From: Hoplostethus atlanticus
Lineage: Eukaryota > Chordata > Actinopteri > Trachichthyiformes > Trachichthyidae
NCBI GenBank assembly: GCA_034670405.1
Contig: JAXDDX010000122.1
Span: 1,264,001-1,328,000, forward strand
DNA length: 64,000 bases
Direction of reading: 5' to 3'
Positions 12,155 through 23,014 of this stretch are shown one piece after another (within the stretch, counting starts at the first letter, position 1; the number at the start of each line of letters is the position of its first letter). Position numbers and translations under genes: made by a program. The notes beneath the pieces were generated by a model, which was not told the DNA's origin, did no database searches, and was given only the letters and a program-made list of their open reading frames with translations.

Positions 12155-13402
12155 CTGCAGTAGACAGGGAAAGAGATGGACAGTAAACAGGCCTGCCCTT
12201 GAGAGTGCCTTGATGAAATGCTGCTCCACACAGAAAAATAAGTGTTCTTCAAGGGTTATTTGGTTTCGATATCTGGAATGACTCAAAGAACCCCCTGATT
12301 TTCAAAATAAGAAACTGGTATATAATAAAGAACTCAATAAAGAACACATTGCGGTTCCTAAAAAGGTCTTGCTGATTTGTGACTTTTACTTCAGTATGTT
12401 TTTACATAGTTAGTATTGCTAACTGTAACATTATGTGCTCAAATTTATCCATTATAGTAGTTGGGTTAGTATTAGTCAAAAAGCCATTTATCTAGCTACA
12501 GTATTATTGGTTTGTGTTTGCCTGGTGTTCGTTGCTAGCTAGTTTGCTAGCCTTGCTAGCTAGTTGCATAGCTAATAGCACAAGTAACATCACTGAGTAA
12601 TGGGGATAGGCATGTTCACTTCCTTTAATCACAGCTCAAATGATGGCATGAATTTCAGAGGCTTATTTTTAGATTTTTTACATCCACTTAAAAATGTATG
12701 AAACTTAAATTGTCAACTATTAATCAAGGCTTGTGGCAATTTTATAATGAAAAACCTTTGTCGTCTCGTTTTGGTGGTTTGCAGAGGTTTGTACGTCATC
12801 ATCCACGCTACAGTCTCTCTCACTCAACCACCATACACCTTATAGGGTATATACCCGATCCAAAAAAGATGAGTGTAACCTACGTGTATGACAGGGAAAG
12901 AGTGTATCAAGCCCACATTTGCACAAGATCTTTTTAAATTGAAAAACACACTACACTGAAAAAGTTACATATAAACATATGATTTTCCATATAGCAGATG
13001 TTTATGTTCTAGCAAACTGGATGCTATCACTTAGCATGAACAAGTTGTGTGCATTAAGCTTGCTGAAGGGTATGGTTGCTATGGCATGTACAACGCTCCT
13101 GCAAGCTATTAAACTACTACTGCTCCCAGGCAGTAATGACATTACTTTTGAATTGAGTAAGGGGTAATGATGAGTAATGTATTACTTTCTTTTTAAATTG
13201 AATACGGCGCTCAACGCTGGTCATTAACCTTGACATACCTCGGCAAGTAAAGCGTATCTAACCTGTTTTGAGATGTGAGCATCAAGAGAAAAGGTTTATC
13301 ACTGAAGCGGAGGATGTGTCTGTCTGGTCTCATGGCAACCAGCAGTTGAGGAGGAAGCTCTAGGCTACGCTGGTGACAGGCAGAATTACATCCCCTGCCT
13401 CT

Positions 13403-13451
<49 letters not shown>

Positions 13452-14496
13452 ACATACACACACACACACTGTGAACTGCTGTTGCCATGGCAACAATGTC
13501 GAAAAAGCACCTCTGGCAGGCAAACATATGAGTCCAATCCATTCTCTCACTATCTCACTTTCCCTCTCTGTCTACCTCTTTTGTTGCCTGTCTTTAAATA
13601 ACCATACCTCGTTGTTGAGTGAGATCCCATTCCCGATCTCTCCCTTTCCCTTCCTTGCTTAACATCGACACGCACGTGCAGCCATGCACACACACACACA
13701 TAATCTAGACCTGTGGAAAAAGGGCCACAGGTTGGCCATCTGTTAGCCTCAAGCTCTATTGTAGCTCAGCCAGTGAAGCTCTTCATATTAGCAACAGTCA
13801 TGTATTGTGTATTGTGCCCCAGTTTTTTAATGATTTCATGGACATATTCCTTCCAACCAGTTTAACATGATCACACATCCCCCCGACCGACAACCCAGCC
13901 TGTGACATTAATTTGCACTTGTACAAAAGGGAGGAGTGATCGATATGGGCGTTGCAATGTAAACACCGTGGCACGGCTGCTTTTGTGTGGCCTACTGGGG
14001 GCGTGTACTCAAGGTGGCCCGAATCTAGAGATGTGATTTTCCTCCATCCTCCTCCATCTCGATGTAATCCCCCATCTCTCTCTGTAGTTGTGATCATGGC
14101 CGTCCAGAACGCGGCCTTTCCTACTGTAGGCGTCCAGGGAGGCAGAACATTCTTTCGCTTTTTTCCCCCCCTCTCGGGGCCCCGCATGTCAAAGCTCCTC
14201 TTTGTCCTGGATCCGAGGGCCAAGCAGACAGGCCACAATTACAACGAATGAGTCCTCCGCTGCTGTTGCACACCACAGACAGCGAGGCAATAGGAATCTA
14301 ATCACGGCCAAGCAGAGGACGGGCACTTCACACTGTTGGCCTCGGTGTATCGCGCTCGGCTTGCCTGTCGAGCTGCATAATTGGTGAAAAGCGATCTGTA
14401 TCATCAGAACTAAGATTAGACAGATATATTGATTTGATATCTTAGGCCAGTCATGCACTGCCAATATCATGGCGGCTCCTCCCTAGCGAACGTTTT
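12155..14496. other. Intergenic or PKI 5' intron, simple repeats
   Basis: This lies upstream of the first PKI coding exon, so part is probably PKI intron with untranslated exons I cannot recognise. It holds GCTAGC-rich sequence at about 12535-12570 and CA microsatellites at 13408-13448 and 13455-13469. No coding exon can be supported. Confidence 0.5.
13408..13469. repeat. (CA)n microsatellite, interrupted
   Basis: About 20 CA units, then a GAGACATA interruption and about seven further units. Confidence 0.95.
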
Positions 14497-14760
14497 CATT
14501 ATTATATTTATTTCAGATGTCTGACCAGAGACGTCGCTCCAGTGTGATTTGGGAGGATTTTACTCAGCAGCTGCAGGGGTATCAGTCTGTAAAACCTGCA
14601 GTGCAACCTGCCTCACCCTGCCTGAAGGAGCTGCTGACCCACCTAAAACAATTACATTAGTATGACTTTACATATCGGCACAAAATATCCGCTATCGGCA
14701 GCTGCAGTCCAAAAACATCGGTATCAGTCTAATCCTAATTAGAGCAACTGGTTGATACCT
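14497..14760 (+). mobile_element. Fragment of a hAT-like transposon with a BED-finger start
   Basis: An ATG at 14517, directly after an acceptor-like TTTATTTCAG, opens a 47-codon frame (to 14660). It begins MSDQRRRSSVIWEDFTQQLQ, which resembles the start of a BED zinc finger (S-x-x-W-x-x-F). The frame then lacks the cysteine/histidine half and stops. A parallel copy is at 53931-54032, also preceded by an acceptor-like sequence. This is a decayed transposon exon, not a host gene. Confidence 0.6.
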
Positions 14761-15890
14761 TTCATTAAGCTGCGTAATTAAAGTGACATTTCCCTCGGAT
14801 TAAAAATTGGACATATCATCTCAAACAGCTTTAGCTTAGCAGGGAATCCAACCGCAGCTTAGACAGGATTATCTTGTCAAAAATCTGACCTACATACTGT
14901 GGATTTCCATGGCAGCTCTGACGGGCCGAGGCACCAGCTGCAGGTACGTCACGCAAACAGGCAGGGCCACGAAAGCCTTTTGATCAAAGAATCAGGGGTC
15001 AAGGTTTGTTTACAGTGAGGCTGTTGAGGCGCCGGGTGGAAAGAGCGGACGAAAAAAAGACGAGTATCTTCCCTCTTCTCCCGTTCCTGCAGGCCTGTGA
15101 CAGCTCTGCTATTAGATGAGAGCTCATTAATGCAGCAAATTGCTACCTGGGCTATTTCTAAACACGCTGACCTATATAATTTAGCAGCAAATTATATGTA
15201 TTTGAAATACCCTCCATCTGGTGCAGCGAAGATTATTCCTTAATGATATCTTCTCAAGTGAACTTCATGTGCAAATGAAAAGGGCTCTCTTGCCTCTCTC
15301 TTCTTCTACCTGTTTAATACGGTAGCTCTGGGACAATTCAGTGCTCAGAGGTAATTTTGACCGCACAACACCGTTCGGTATTATCTTTGAAAGCTCCGAG
15401 CTTCAAATTTCAGCGAGCGCGGGGTCTATTCAGAAGAAGCCTCGCTGGCTTATAAGAGCGCGCCCGCTATTCTAAATGGAAATGTCGAGAGCGTTCGGTC
15501 AATTTCATCCCAGCAGACATTTGGCTACCCGGGAATGGATGCTTTCAGCACCATGGACAGGGCAAGAGACAAAGAGAGAGGAAGAGATGCTGAGAGGTTG
15601 ATACTCCTCCCAGCCCCCCACCCCCCGATATGTTCCCTTCTTTCTTGCAAGGAGAGAACACCACACACCAGACCACTTAAAAATTTCCTTGCTTAGTTCT
15701 GCACACCACACAGAACACGATGTGTTCGGCAGGTATCCACTACATCAAGCAGCTCGTTTCAATCAAATTTCAACCGCTGAATGTAGAGTAGACAAGACAA
15801 CCCTAAAGATTTGTAAAAAGTCACATTCTACAGGGTGTGGATTTGCCAATAAGCAAAGCAGCATTAAATTGTCAGATTTTTTAATGTAGT
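14761..15890. other. Intergenic, possible conserved noncoding segment
   Basis: No gene is seen. The part at about 15090-15300 is free of simple repeats and recognisable transposons. It carries several homeodomain-type AT cores and a TGCAAAT motif, as vertebrate enhancers often do. That is only suggestive. Confidence 0.3.
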
Positions 15891-15894
15891 TTGG

Positions 15895-16080
15895 TTTTAG
15901 TGTCCCATGTGCTAAGTGATGTTTCAGAGGCTTTTCCACAATGAGAAGAATACAATTCTGGGGGTGGGGGGGCACTGAATACTTACTATAATAGTTTGCC
16001 ATATATAAAAATATCGCTTATTGGTAGCAGCCTTCAAAAACACATATGGGTTGAATCCATACAAGAGGCAGCAACACGTA
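15895..16080 (+). repeat. Copy of the dispersed hAT-like repeat family
   Basis: It contains the family landmarks TTTAGTGTCCC and TTTCAGAGGCTTTTCCAC in the usual order and spacing, followed by the family's ATACTTACT...ATCGCTTAT segment. Other copies are at 19836, 20780, 33690, 34400, 36140, 39120, 47826, 52153 and 53790. Confidence 0.65.
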
Positions 16081-17464
16081 TCGGTGCTACCAGCCGATGG
16101 GCCAGACCCACGCTGCCTGAGGCTGAACTCCATTCTGTCTCCCATCAAGCCGACGCTAGGACCAACATCACAGACTCCAGCTTCACTCGCCCTCACAAAG
16201 TGATGTGTAATGTAATTAGCTGTCGGGCAGTCGGGCCGCTAGACTGTGGAGCTCAGCCTTACTAGGTCAGCGTCATTTTTTTAAATCACTTCTTAAAACA
16301 CACTTTTATAGACTTGCCTCTGGGTGATTTGGGGGTCTGTGTCCTCATCGCATACCGAGGAAGCGGACCAATCTTCCAAAAAAACCTGCTGTGTTCCTTT
16401 AAGCAGCAATATTACATTTTAAGGGTTGTGACTTTCATTATGACAACATCAGTTTGAAGACATTACTACATTATCTGATCATTTATTAAATTAGCAGGAT
16501 TTCAGACCCATTTAGACATTTTATTAGGGTGAGTTGAGGTATTTGTAGCAATGGCACATTAGTTCAGCTCAGGACATTTTGCTCTCTTTCAACCAGCTTC
16601 ATCCTTTACTCTCTCTCCCACTTAATATGTAGCGATAATTACTAGCTCATAATAAACCAGTTTCGAGGGGAGGATAGACAACTGATGCTTGTGTTGACTT
16701 CATGAGAGGTTCGCCACGCTAACGAATCTTTCTCTCTGCATCTGAAAAACCACCACTCAGTCCCTGTGCGATCACCCGGAATGCGTCGTCCTGGCAGTGT
16801 TGAGAGTTTGACTGTGTCCTCCCTCAACACTGGGTGTTAGTTAGTAAGACCGGGAGGGGGGATTAGGGCAGAAGACCGCCTGTCTGATGAGGAACCCGCA
16901 GAGGGAAATTATGTTTACAGAGCTGACAAAGACTCAAAGTTTTTGATGAATAAATAAAGCCTGGGATTACTCCTTTCGCTATTTTTAGTTCCTCGTTCCC
17001 TGTGATTATTTTCCTGCCCTGCCCAACAGTTATCCTAAAGCTTAACATGCGCCAGCTGCCATGGAAACGGCACCATTGTTATAGGTGGCTACATGGTGGA
17101 GGAGGAGAGGCAAGTCAGAGACAGTCCATCTTTATATTCTACTCGTGGAAATGTCTGGATGGTTTAGTCTGACATAAAATGAAACTCTTGCAGTAGCAAA
17201 TAGTAACGAGATACAGCAGTGAAAAATATAGCATAAATACAGTAATTTCGGGTGTTTAAACATAATGCAAGCAGTTGTTAAGTAGAAATGTATGAATTAA
17301 AGTATGATAAAACATGAGTATTATGAGGGTAAGGTAGAAAATAAGAGACAGAAAGAAATGAATGAAAAATGCAGTATAGGACATCTGAAATATATATAAG
17401 CAGGCATGTGATTGGCAAAGGACAAAAAAGCAGGAAAATATACAGAGCGCAGAGCACGGCGCGG

Positions 17465-17504
<40 letters not shown>

Positions 17505-18054
17505 AAAGAGAGAGCTACCCGAAGTCGAAAAAAAAAAATGCAACAGCATAATATCATATAACCATGTGACGAAGGCCTGTGGTATATGCTTAAATAAATA
17601 GGAAATTATATTTAATATACTCAGATCAATGAGAGACAGACAGATCAATTCTAGTTCAATTATGTCCTCAATGTCCAACAATGTCCTCTCCTTAAAACAC
17701 ACCCTCAGGCTTCCTAGGTGAGGTCTTACTAAATCAAACACTGTCACACTTTACTCTTTATGCCTAGCGTACTTTGATCTGGCACAGTTGCCCCAACGGG
17801 GCACTCTTTTACTAATAAATGAATGGGATCCGTCAAATGGAAATCTAGCATAAGAGAAGCTGCTCTGACACGGAGTACAATAACGTTAGCTAAAAACACA
17901 TAACATACAGAGCTAATGATATTAGTCAAAACCATATAAAATATGTGAAAAAAGCGAATGTCCTTACCTCAGGTGATCTCCCCACTCACTCAAAATGAGC
18001 CATACAGTGCAGGGAGAGAGTGGTGTGTTCACAGACAAGCGTTTGCTGCTGTGT
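16081..18054. other. Intergenic, no gene seen
   Basis: It contains a CA microsatellite at 17472-17500 followed by an A run. The long open frame across 17256-17747 on the minus strand is low-complexity and is not called as a gene. Confidence 0.5.
17472..17500. repeat. (CA)n microsatellite
   Basis: About 14 uninterrupted CA units followed by poly(A). Confidence 0.95.
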
Positions 18055-18260
18055 CAGGCTACATCCACACTAATACGTTTTAAAACAGAGTTTTGAAACT
18101 AAAAGGATCTCCGTCCACAGAAGCGTTTTAGCACAGTTTCAGAAATTATCGCCGTCCATGCTAATACGTCTGAAAACGCATATCACGTAACCATTCACCT
18201 ACACTGGGCATGTGTGTGCCGGTGTAAACAGGAAGCAGATTGTCTGCTCTGCTGTTGCTT
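18055..18260 (+). mobile_element. Fragment of a fish DNA transposon
   Basis: It starts CAGGCTACATCCACACTAAT, a terminus I recognise from MITE-type repeats common in teleosts, and continues with repeated ACGTTTTAAAAC/ACGTCTGAAAAC motifs. The opposite terminus was not found, so the copy is truncated. Confidence 0.5.
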
Positions 18261-18422
18261 AAGAGCAGGTCCTGACAGTTGAGTAGAATGTTTTTCTCAA
18301 TGCAGTTCACTCATGAGCTGACAGAAATAAACTGTAGGAAACGTTAAGGAGATTCGTCCGTCACCCATACACAACCCCCCCCCCCCACTGACAGGCTCAG
18401 ATTGTTATTGGAAGTGTCTGAC

Positions 18423-18587
18423 AACATTACGGAAAGGATCCCTACAGAGATAGACCTTTTTAAACCAGAAACAGAAGTCTTGCTCAAGGAGAAGTCTCGC
18501 TCTGAAATCTGAAAGATGAGGTGAGTTGTTATTACATGAAGACGTTAAACAAAGGTCTATCTCTGTAGCGATCCTTTCCGTAATGTT
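18423..18587. repeat. 165-bp inverted-repeat element (37-bp arms)
   Basis: The left arm 18423-18459 and right arm 18551-18587 match at 36 of 37 positions when one is reverse-complemented (core CTACAGAGATAGACCTTT). The interior is 91 bp. The shape is that of a short foldback element or MITE. No target duplication is visible next to the arms. Confidence 0.8.
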
Positions 18588-19835
18588 ATAGCCATAGCAA
18601 CCCCTTTTGCGACTGCCGACTGAGGCGATCTACCGGAGCAATTCCAAAACTTTTTGTAGCTATTTTGCGGTATAAATGACGAATTTGTACACAGAGCCCA
18701 GGTTTAAAAATACTGGAATTCCCAAAGTTATCTCGCTAACCCACTAATCTCGCTTCGTGAGACAGGCGTCTGGCTAGTTTATTAATTTAGCAGGCTAAAT
18801 TTGCAGATACGCAAACACTAGTAATTTAGCTACATAAAAACAGTGAAATAACAAGCAACATGGCAAGCCATGATGAGTCACCCTGTGATGAGTGAAAATC
18901 AATCAATAACTGATCATCTGATTGATCAATCGACAACAAAGTCAAAGTAGACCTATATTTTAGACATATCACAAGGAATAATCTTGACATAGCTGAATTA
19001 TCCGATCAGAAACGGCGATGTTCTTGTCAAGTGATGATGTACTGACGCACGAGTGCGACTGGGGTACCAGGTGTGGAATTGGGCATGTTGAGCTCGAGCT
19101 GAGCTGAACGCTAACAAACATCCTCGTGGATACTTGGAAAGGATCTATAGATGTCCTCAAATCCTCTCCCTTTCACTCGTGCAGCTCATAACGCGCACCC
19201 CCCCCCCAATTTTTTTTTAATGGATCTGCATGATTCACGTGGGTCACATTTTCAGGTCGGAAAATCCGGAACTCCGGATAAATCCGGAAAAATCACATCC
19301 CTGATAAGTCAAACAAAGTATACAAATATGAAGGCTTAAGCAATAACAAAAGAATATGAAGACTATCGGCTTTGTGCTCAGGTCTGCAGAATGCATGTGT
19401 ATAGAAACTTGGAAGATGAAGCACAGTGCTGATAACAGCACTGCATCTTTAAAAAGCCGGGGTGACTTTGTTTTTTTCCTCCTGTGTGTTTTCGGAGTTA
19501 GACAGCAGCAGAGAGAGAGAGAGAGAGGGAGAGTCTTTGAGACAAAGAGAGGTCAGGCTGATCTAATGAGACAGCGTGATCACACCCTTCCTTCAGATCT
19601 TGCCAACAGCTCCGCAGATCTCCCCGTCTTTCCGCTGGTCCACCGGCCTTGTTCCTCGCTGCGGCTGCCCGCTTTCATGTTTGGCGAGGCTCCGGCTCAC
19701 TGGCGAAGACGGCGATGTTCCCGTTTTGTAGACTATTTGCTTGGCTTGATGATTTTTCTTTCAAAAAAATCATCAAGGTCAACCTCCCAGATGTACCTCT
19801 GGGTTAATTACAGAACTGACAGAATTTGCAGAATT
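18588..19835. other. Intergenic, no gene seen
   Basis: Contents: a C run and T run near 19200-19220, a GA-rich tract at about 19508-19535, and a 13-bp perfect stem with a 7-base loop at 19745-19777. The open frame at 19356-19886 resembles nothing known and runs into a repeat. Confidence 0.5.
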
Positions 19836-20110
19836 GGCTTGCAACATATCGAGCCATTATTGAAAAATTTGTTATCAGCCAGTTAGTGTCATTCACCACC
19901 TATGATGGAGGTTCCTCCCTGACCGCAGCTAGTGAATATGTCTGAGGAATCATTCCATTAAACCTCATTGGACAGTTTTAGTGTCCAAATGCTGTTTCAG
20001 AGGCTTTTCCACCCTGATGAGAATAAGAGTCTCGGGGGAAACGATGTAACAATGTCATTTTATGGAACTTTGAGCATGAAAATAGTCAAATTTAAAGATA
20101 TTGGGAGGCA
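19836..20110 (+). repeat. Copy of the dispersed hAT-like repeat family
   Basis: The order is as in the other copies: an ATATCGAGCCATTATTGAAAA-like start, CAGTTAGTGTCATTCACC, TTTTAGTGTCC, then TTTCAGAGGCTTTTCCACCC. It is about 275 bp and degraded. Confidence 0.65.
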
Positions 20111-20185
20111 TCCAGCTGCGACACGTTCGAATCCGGCCCGGGACCCTTCCATCTCTCCTGCCCAATCTATCCACAATAGTAAAAG
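20106..20185 (+). repeat. Possible tRNA-derived SINE fragment
   Basis: CACGTTCGAATCCGGCCC matches an RNA polymerase III B box as seen in tRNA-derived SINEs. It is followed by a CCGGGACCCTT-type segment typical of fish SINE bodies. No A box at the right distance and no poly(A) or simple tail was found, so only a remnant is supported. Confidence 0.35.
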
Positions 20186-20779
20186 GAAGCGACCCACTTA
20201 CAGAAAACTAAATTATCCCGCTAAAATGGCTCATAAACAAGTCCAAAGAGAATTCCCCTTCCTGGAACTTCAAATATCAAGCAAACGGCTCTTCCTGTAA
20301 TTAACTGTGATGTGCAGTGACAACAAAAACAAACCGTTACACAGGACGAGGCAGACGGGGACAGGGGGTGCGTGGAAGCAAAGTACCCTCTACTTTGCCA
20401 AATATGATGCAGATTGCGCGGCATTTCGGAGGGTCAATCACAACAATGGATGCACAGCTATTTAGAGCAATTAGCATACTTGACAGTATGAGAGCTGCAA
20501 AAGAAAGGCTGCCAGGCGTCCCTGGCACAGGCCTCAGGGACGAGCCACAGCAACGTGGCTACCACACTGAAACAGGGGGCTTTGGTCCAAGGATGCACCG
20601 ACGCCACTTTTGCACCGCCCGTCCCGATTCCACATACGTTGGTTGTCAGGGCTGATCGGAGCCGTTGTTTTTACTGAGCAATCCAGTCTTATGCCATTTG
20701 ATAGAAAGGACCGTGATCTAGTCCATTTATTGCTATTTGAGAGGGCCAACACAATCATGTTTGGGGAAATTTCTTCCTC
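20186..20779. other. Intergenic, no gene seen
   Basis: No coding exon, RNA gene or clear transposon end is visible. The open frames here are short and resemble no known protein. Confidence 0.45.
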
Positions 20780-21090
20780 CGATTTTGACCTTTTATTAAA
20801 AATCACATATGGTCCAGTCAGTGTCGCCTAAATCCGACATGATGCAGTTTGCTTGATTGAATTCATCAATGCTACACTACTACCCTTATCCCGAGTTGTG
20901 ACATTCTGATCGGATTTCACATGAAGATGCATAAAATGTTAGTGTCCCGTGTTCTGGACGTTATTTCAGAGGCTTTTTTCCCCTGCCAAGAATAACATTT
21001 CGGCGAGAAATACCGAATACTTATCGTTCTTGGAAGCGTTTTGGCACCGAAGCGGTCAGATATCAGCTATCAGCATGCTTCCAAAAATAT
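20780..21090 (+). repeat. Copy of the dispersed hAT-like repeat family
   Basis: Landmarks in order: TTTTATTAAAAATCA, CCAGTCAGTGTC, GATGCAGTTTGCTTGATTGA, TTAGTGTCCCGTG and TTTCAGAGGCTTTT. This is one of the fuller copies in the window. Confidence 0.65.
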
Positions 21091-21465
21091 AAATAATAAA
21101 ATCTACTGTGTCTCACACATGCCCAATACATGTGACACTGGGAGGACAGTGTGCATCGCCCTCAGCTATAATCACACATCAATATTGCAGCTTGTTTTTA
21201 GGAGTGGGTACCAGGCTGTTCTCCTCCCTGTGCACCCTCTGAACTAGTCATGTAAACAGCCATGCGGCATGGGTGGCTGCGGCCGCACGTGCTGCTCTCG
21301 CACATCGGCTAGCACCCATGGGCAACTCTCTGACAACAACCCTGGCAAAGGCGACAGCCAGAAAAAAAAGGGGGGAAAAAAGCCAGTTCGTCTCTGCAGT
21401 GTGAAACCAGCACACGCTGCCACCCGACATCACCAGAAACGTCAACCACTTTGTTGTGTTTGCGA
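21091..21465. other. Intergenic, no gene seen
   Basis: Nothing beyond an A/G run at about 21362-21380. Confidence 0.45.
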
Positions 21466-23014
21466 TTAAAGCTGCACTAGGCAAGATTTTAATGTGAAAA
21501 TGCACCCGTCACATCAGCCTAAAATCACGAAATGAGGCTGCAGCAGAGAAGAGCGTCGCATCCCAACTAACTGAGATGCTGCAGGTTCACCTATTCGCCC
21601 CAAATTAAATTCCGGTGTCGGTATGGTCATTTCTCTCAGAACTTAAGAGAAAGCTGGACTCGACAACATCAGATCTTTTGCCCCTTTTATATCCTTTGGT
21701 ATGAAGCATCACAGACCGGCCGGATTGGTGGACATTAGGGGTGGGCGATATAGCCTTAAAATAATATCACGATATTTCAGGGTAATTTGCGGTAACGATA
21801 TTCATGACGATATGAAAAAAGAAATCCTGAACAATGTTTTATTGGTGATTGCAGCAGCATTTATTAGTGCAAATAGTGACAACATAAGTCAAAATATAAA
21901 CATAAAAGTAGGTATAATAGTGTTTTCCTTGGAATCTTCGGTAAAAGTATAAATAACTAAATTGTTTAATATTTTAGTTTAACAATAACTAAAAGTAACT
22001 TAACCTTTTACTCTTCAGGAGCCTGCAAAATAGTATCACCTAATAAAACTGACCTCAAATTTTAAGTACAAATGTAAACACTGCTTATAAAAAATGAAAT
22101 AAAAATACTGTTAAAACTTAAAATAAAGTTGCCTCTAAATGTTTTGTGTAAACGTAAAATGGATTACCATCAAATGAGGTAGAATGTCAGTGCTGGAACT
22201 GTACAAGTAAACACTTAAAAAATGGACTTATTACAGGTTAGAAGTAGCCATCCAGCTGGCAGACACATCACTTAAACCACTCGCAATATTTTCGCCCGTG
22301 TGATCCTCGGGAAAGGAACTCGTCTCAAGGCAGGAGTTGCACAGCTTCCAGTCGCTGTCGATGTAGTGCACGGTCAGGCTGATATACGGCTCCGAAGTTC
22401 GGCTTGACTACATGTCCGTGGTTGAGGCAAAAAAACTTCACTGACGATAGCGTAGCTGCTAGCTTGAGTGCTACTTGCGAGTGCTCCAGCTATGCTCGGC
22501 TTAGTTTGTGTCATTTGCCTGCTTTTGGGCCGCACATCACCAGCTGCTAAACTCGCCTCATGCGACTTCTGACTGTCCTCATACTCGTGTGTGTTTTTGC
22601 TTTAAGTGGTGAAAAAAGTTTATTGTGTTTCCACCTTTAGCCGTAACCGTTTTAACCTAACCTAACCGACGTAGCTCCCCTTTTAGCTACTAGCTAGGAT
22701 TCAGATACAAGCCGTGCTTGTATCGTTCTGGTGCGCTAGGGTATGCAAATGTGTCAACATGACATCACGCCGCTATATCGTTAATATCATGATATGACAC
22801 TTTTTTTTCGTGTACAAATTTATACCGGTATTATCGTGAACGATATGATATGGCACAGCCCTAGTGGACATGAGCGAGCTGTGTGCAGTTTGCTGACGTC
22901 ACCTTACAGGATTTCTGGGTATTTTAAGTTCAGATTTTTCCCAAGCAGTTACCTCTCGCTGCCATTTGGAGTCAGCGGGACCAAATAGCAGCCTGAGAGG
23001 TCGTGCCGCTTTAA
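21466..23014. mobile_element. MITE with TTAA ends, interrupted by a later hAT insertion
   Basis: The left end is TTAA then AGCTGCACTAGGCAAG. The right end is a decayed GTGCCGCT then TTAA. TTAA flanks are typical of piggyBac-type insertion. Without the inserted hAT element the copy is about 413 bp. Its interior (ATCCCAACTAACTGAGATGC, TTTGGTATGAAG, GAGCGAGCTGTGTGCAGTTT) aligns in order with the copy at 63103-63607 in the hivep3 intron, which confirms where the hAT element landed. Confidence 0.75.
21736..22863. mobile_element. Non-autonomous hAT transposon, 1128 bp, intact ends
   Basis: An identical 8-bp repeat GTGGACAT flanks the element at 21728-21735 and 22864-22871, the hallmark of hAT insertion. 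The left terminus TAGGGGTGGGCGATAT and the right terminus reverse-complemented TAGGGCTGTGCCATAT match at 13 of 16 bases. Sub-terminal CGATAT/ATATCG motifs recur at both ends. No transposase frame remains. It sits inside an older TTAA-flanked MITE, so it is the younger of the two. Confidence 0.9.

Noticed and set aside
13798-14238. 146-codon minus-strand open frame, overlapped by a 99-codon frame on the other strand
   Set aside because: There is no recognisable motif and no splice-site support.
17256-17747. 163-codon minus-strand open frame rich in C, V, F and L
   Set aside because: It is produced by a CA/TG microsatellite and AT-rich sequence, with no domain.
19356-19886. 176-codon plus-strand open frame
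   Set aside because: It contains a GA-repeat-derived RE run, resembles no known family and runs into a transposon fragment.
20106-20130. Possible tRNA gene (GTTCGAATCC box)
   Set aside because: There is no A box, anticodon arm or acceptor pairing. It is better explained as a SINE remnant.
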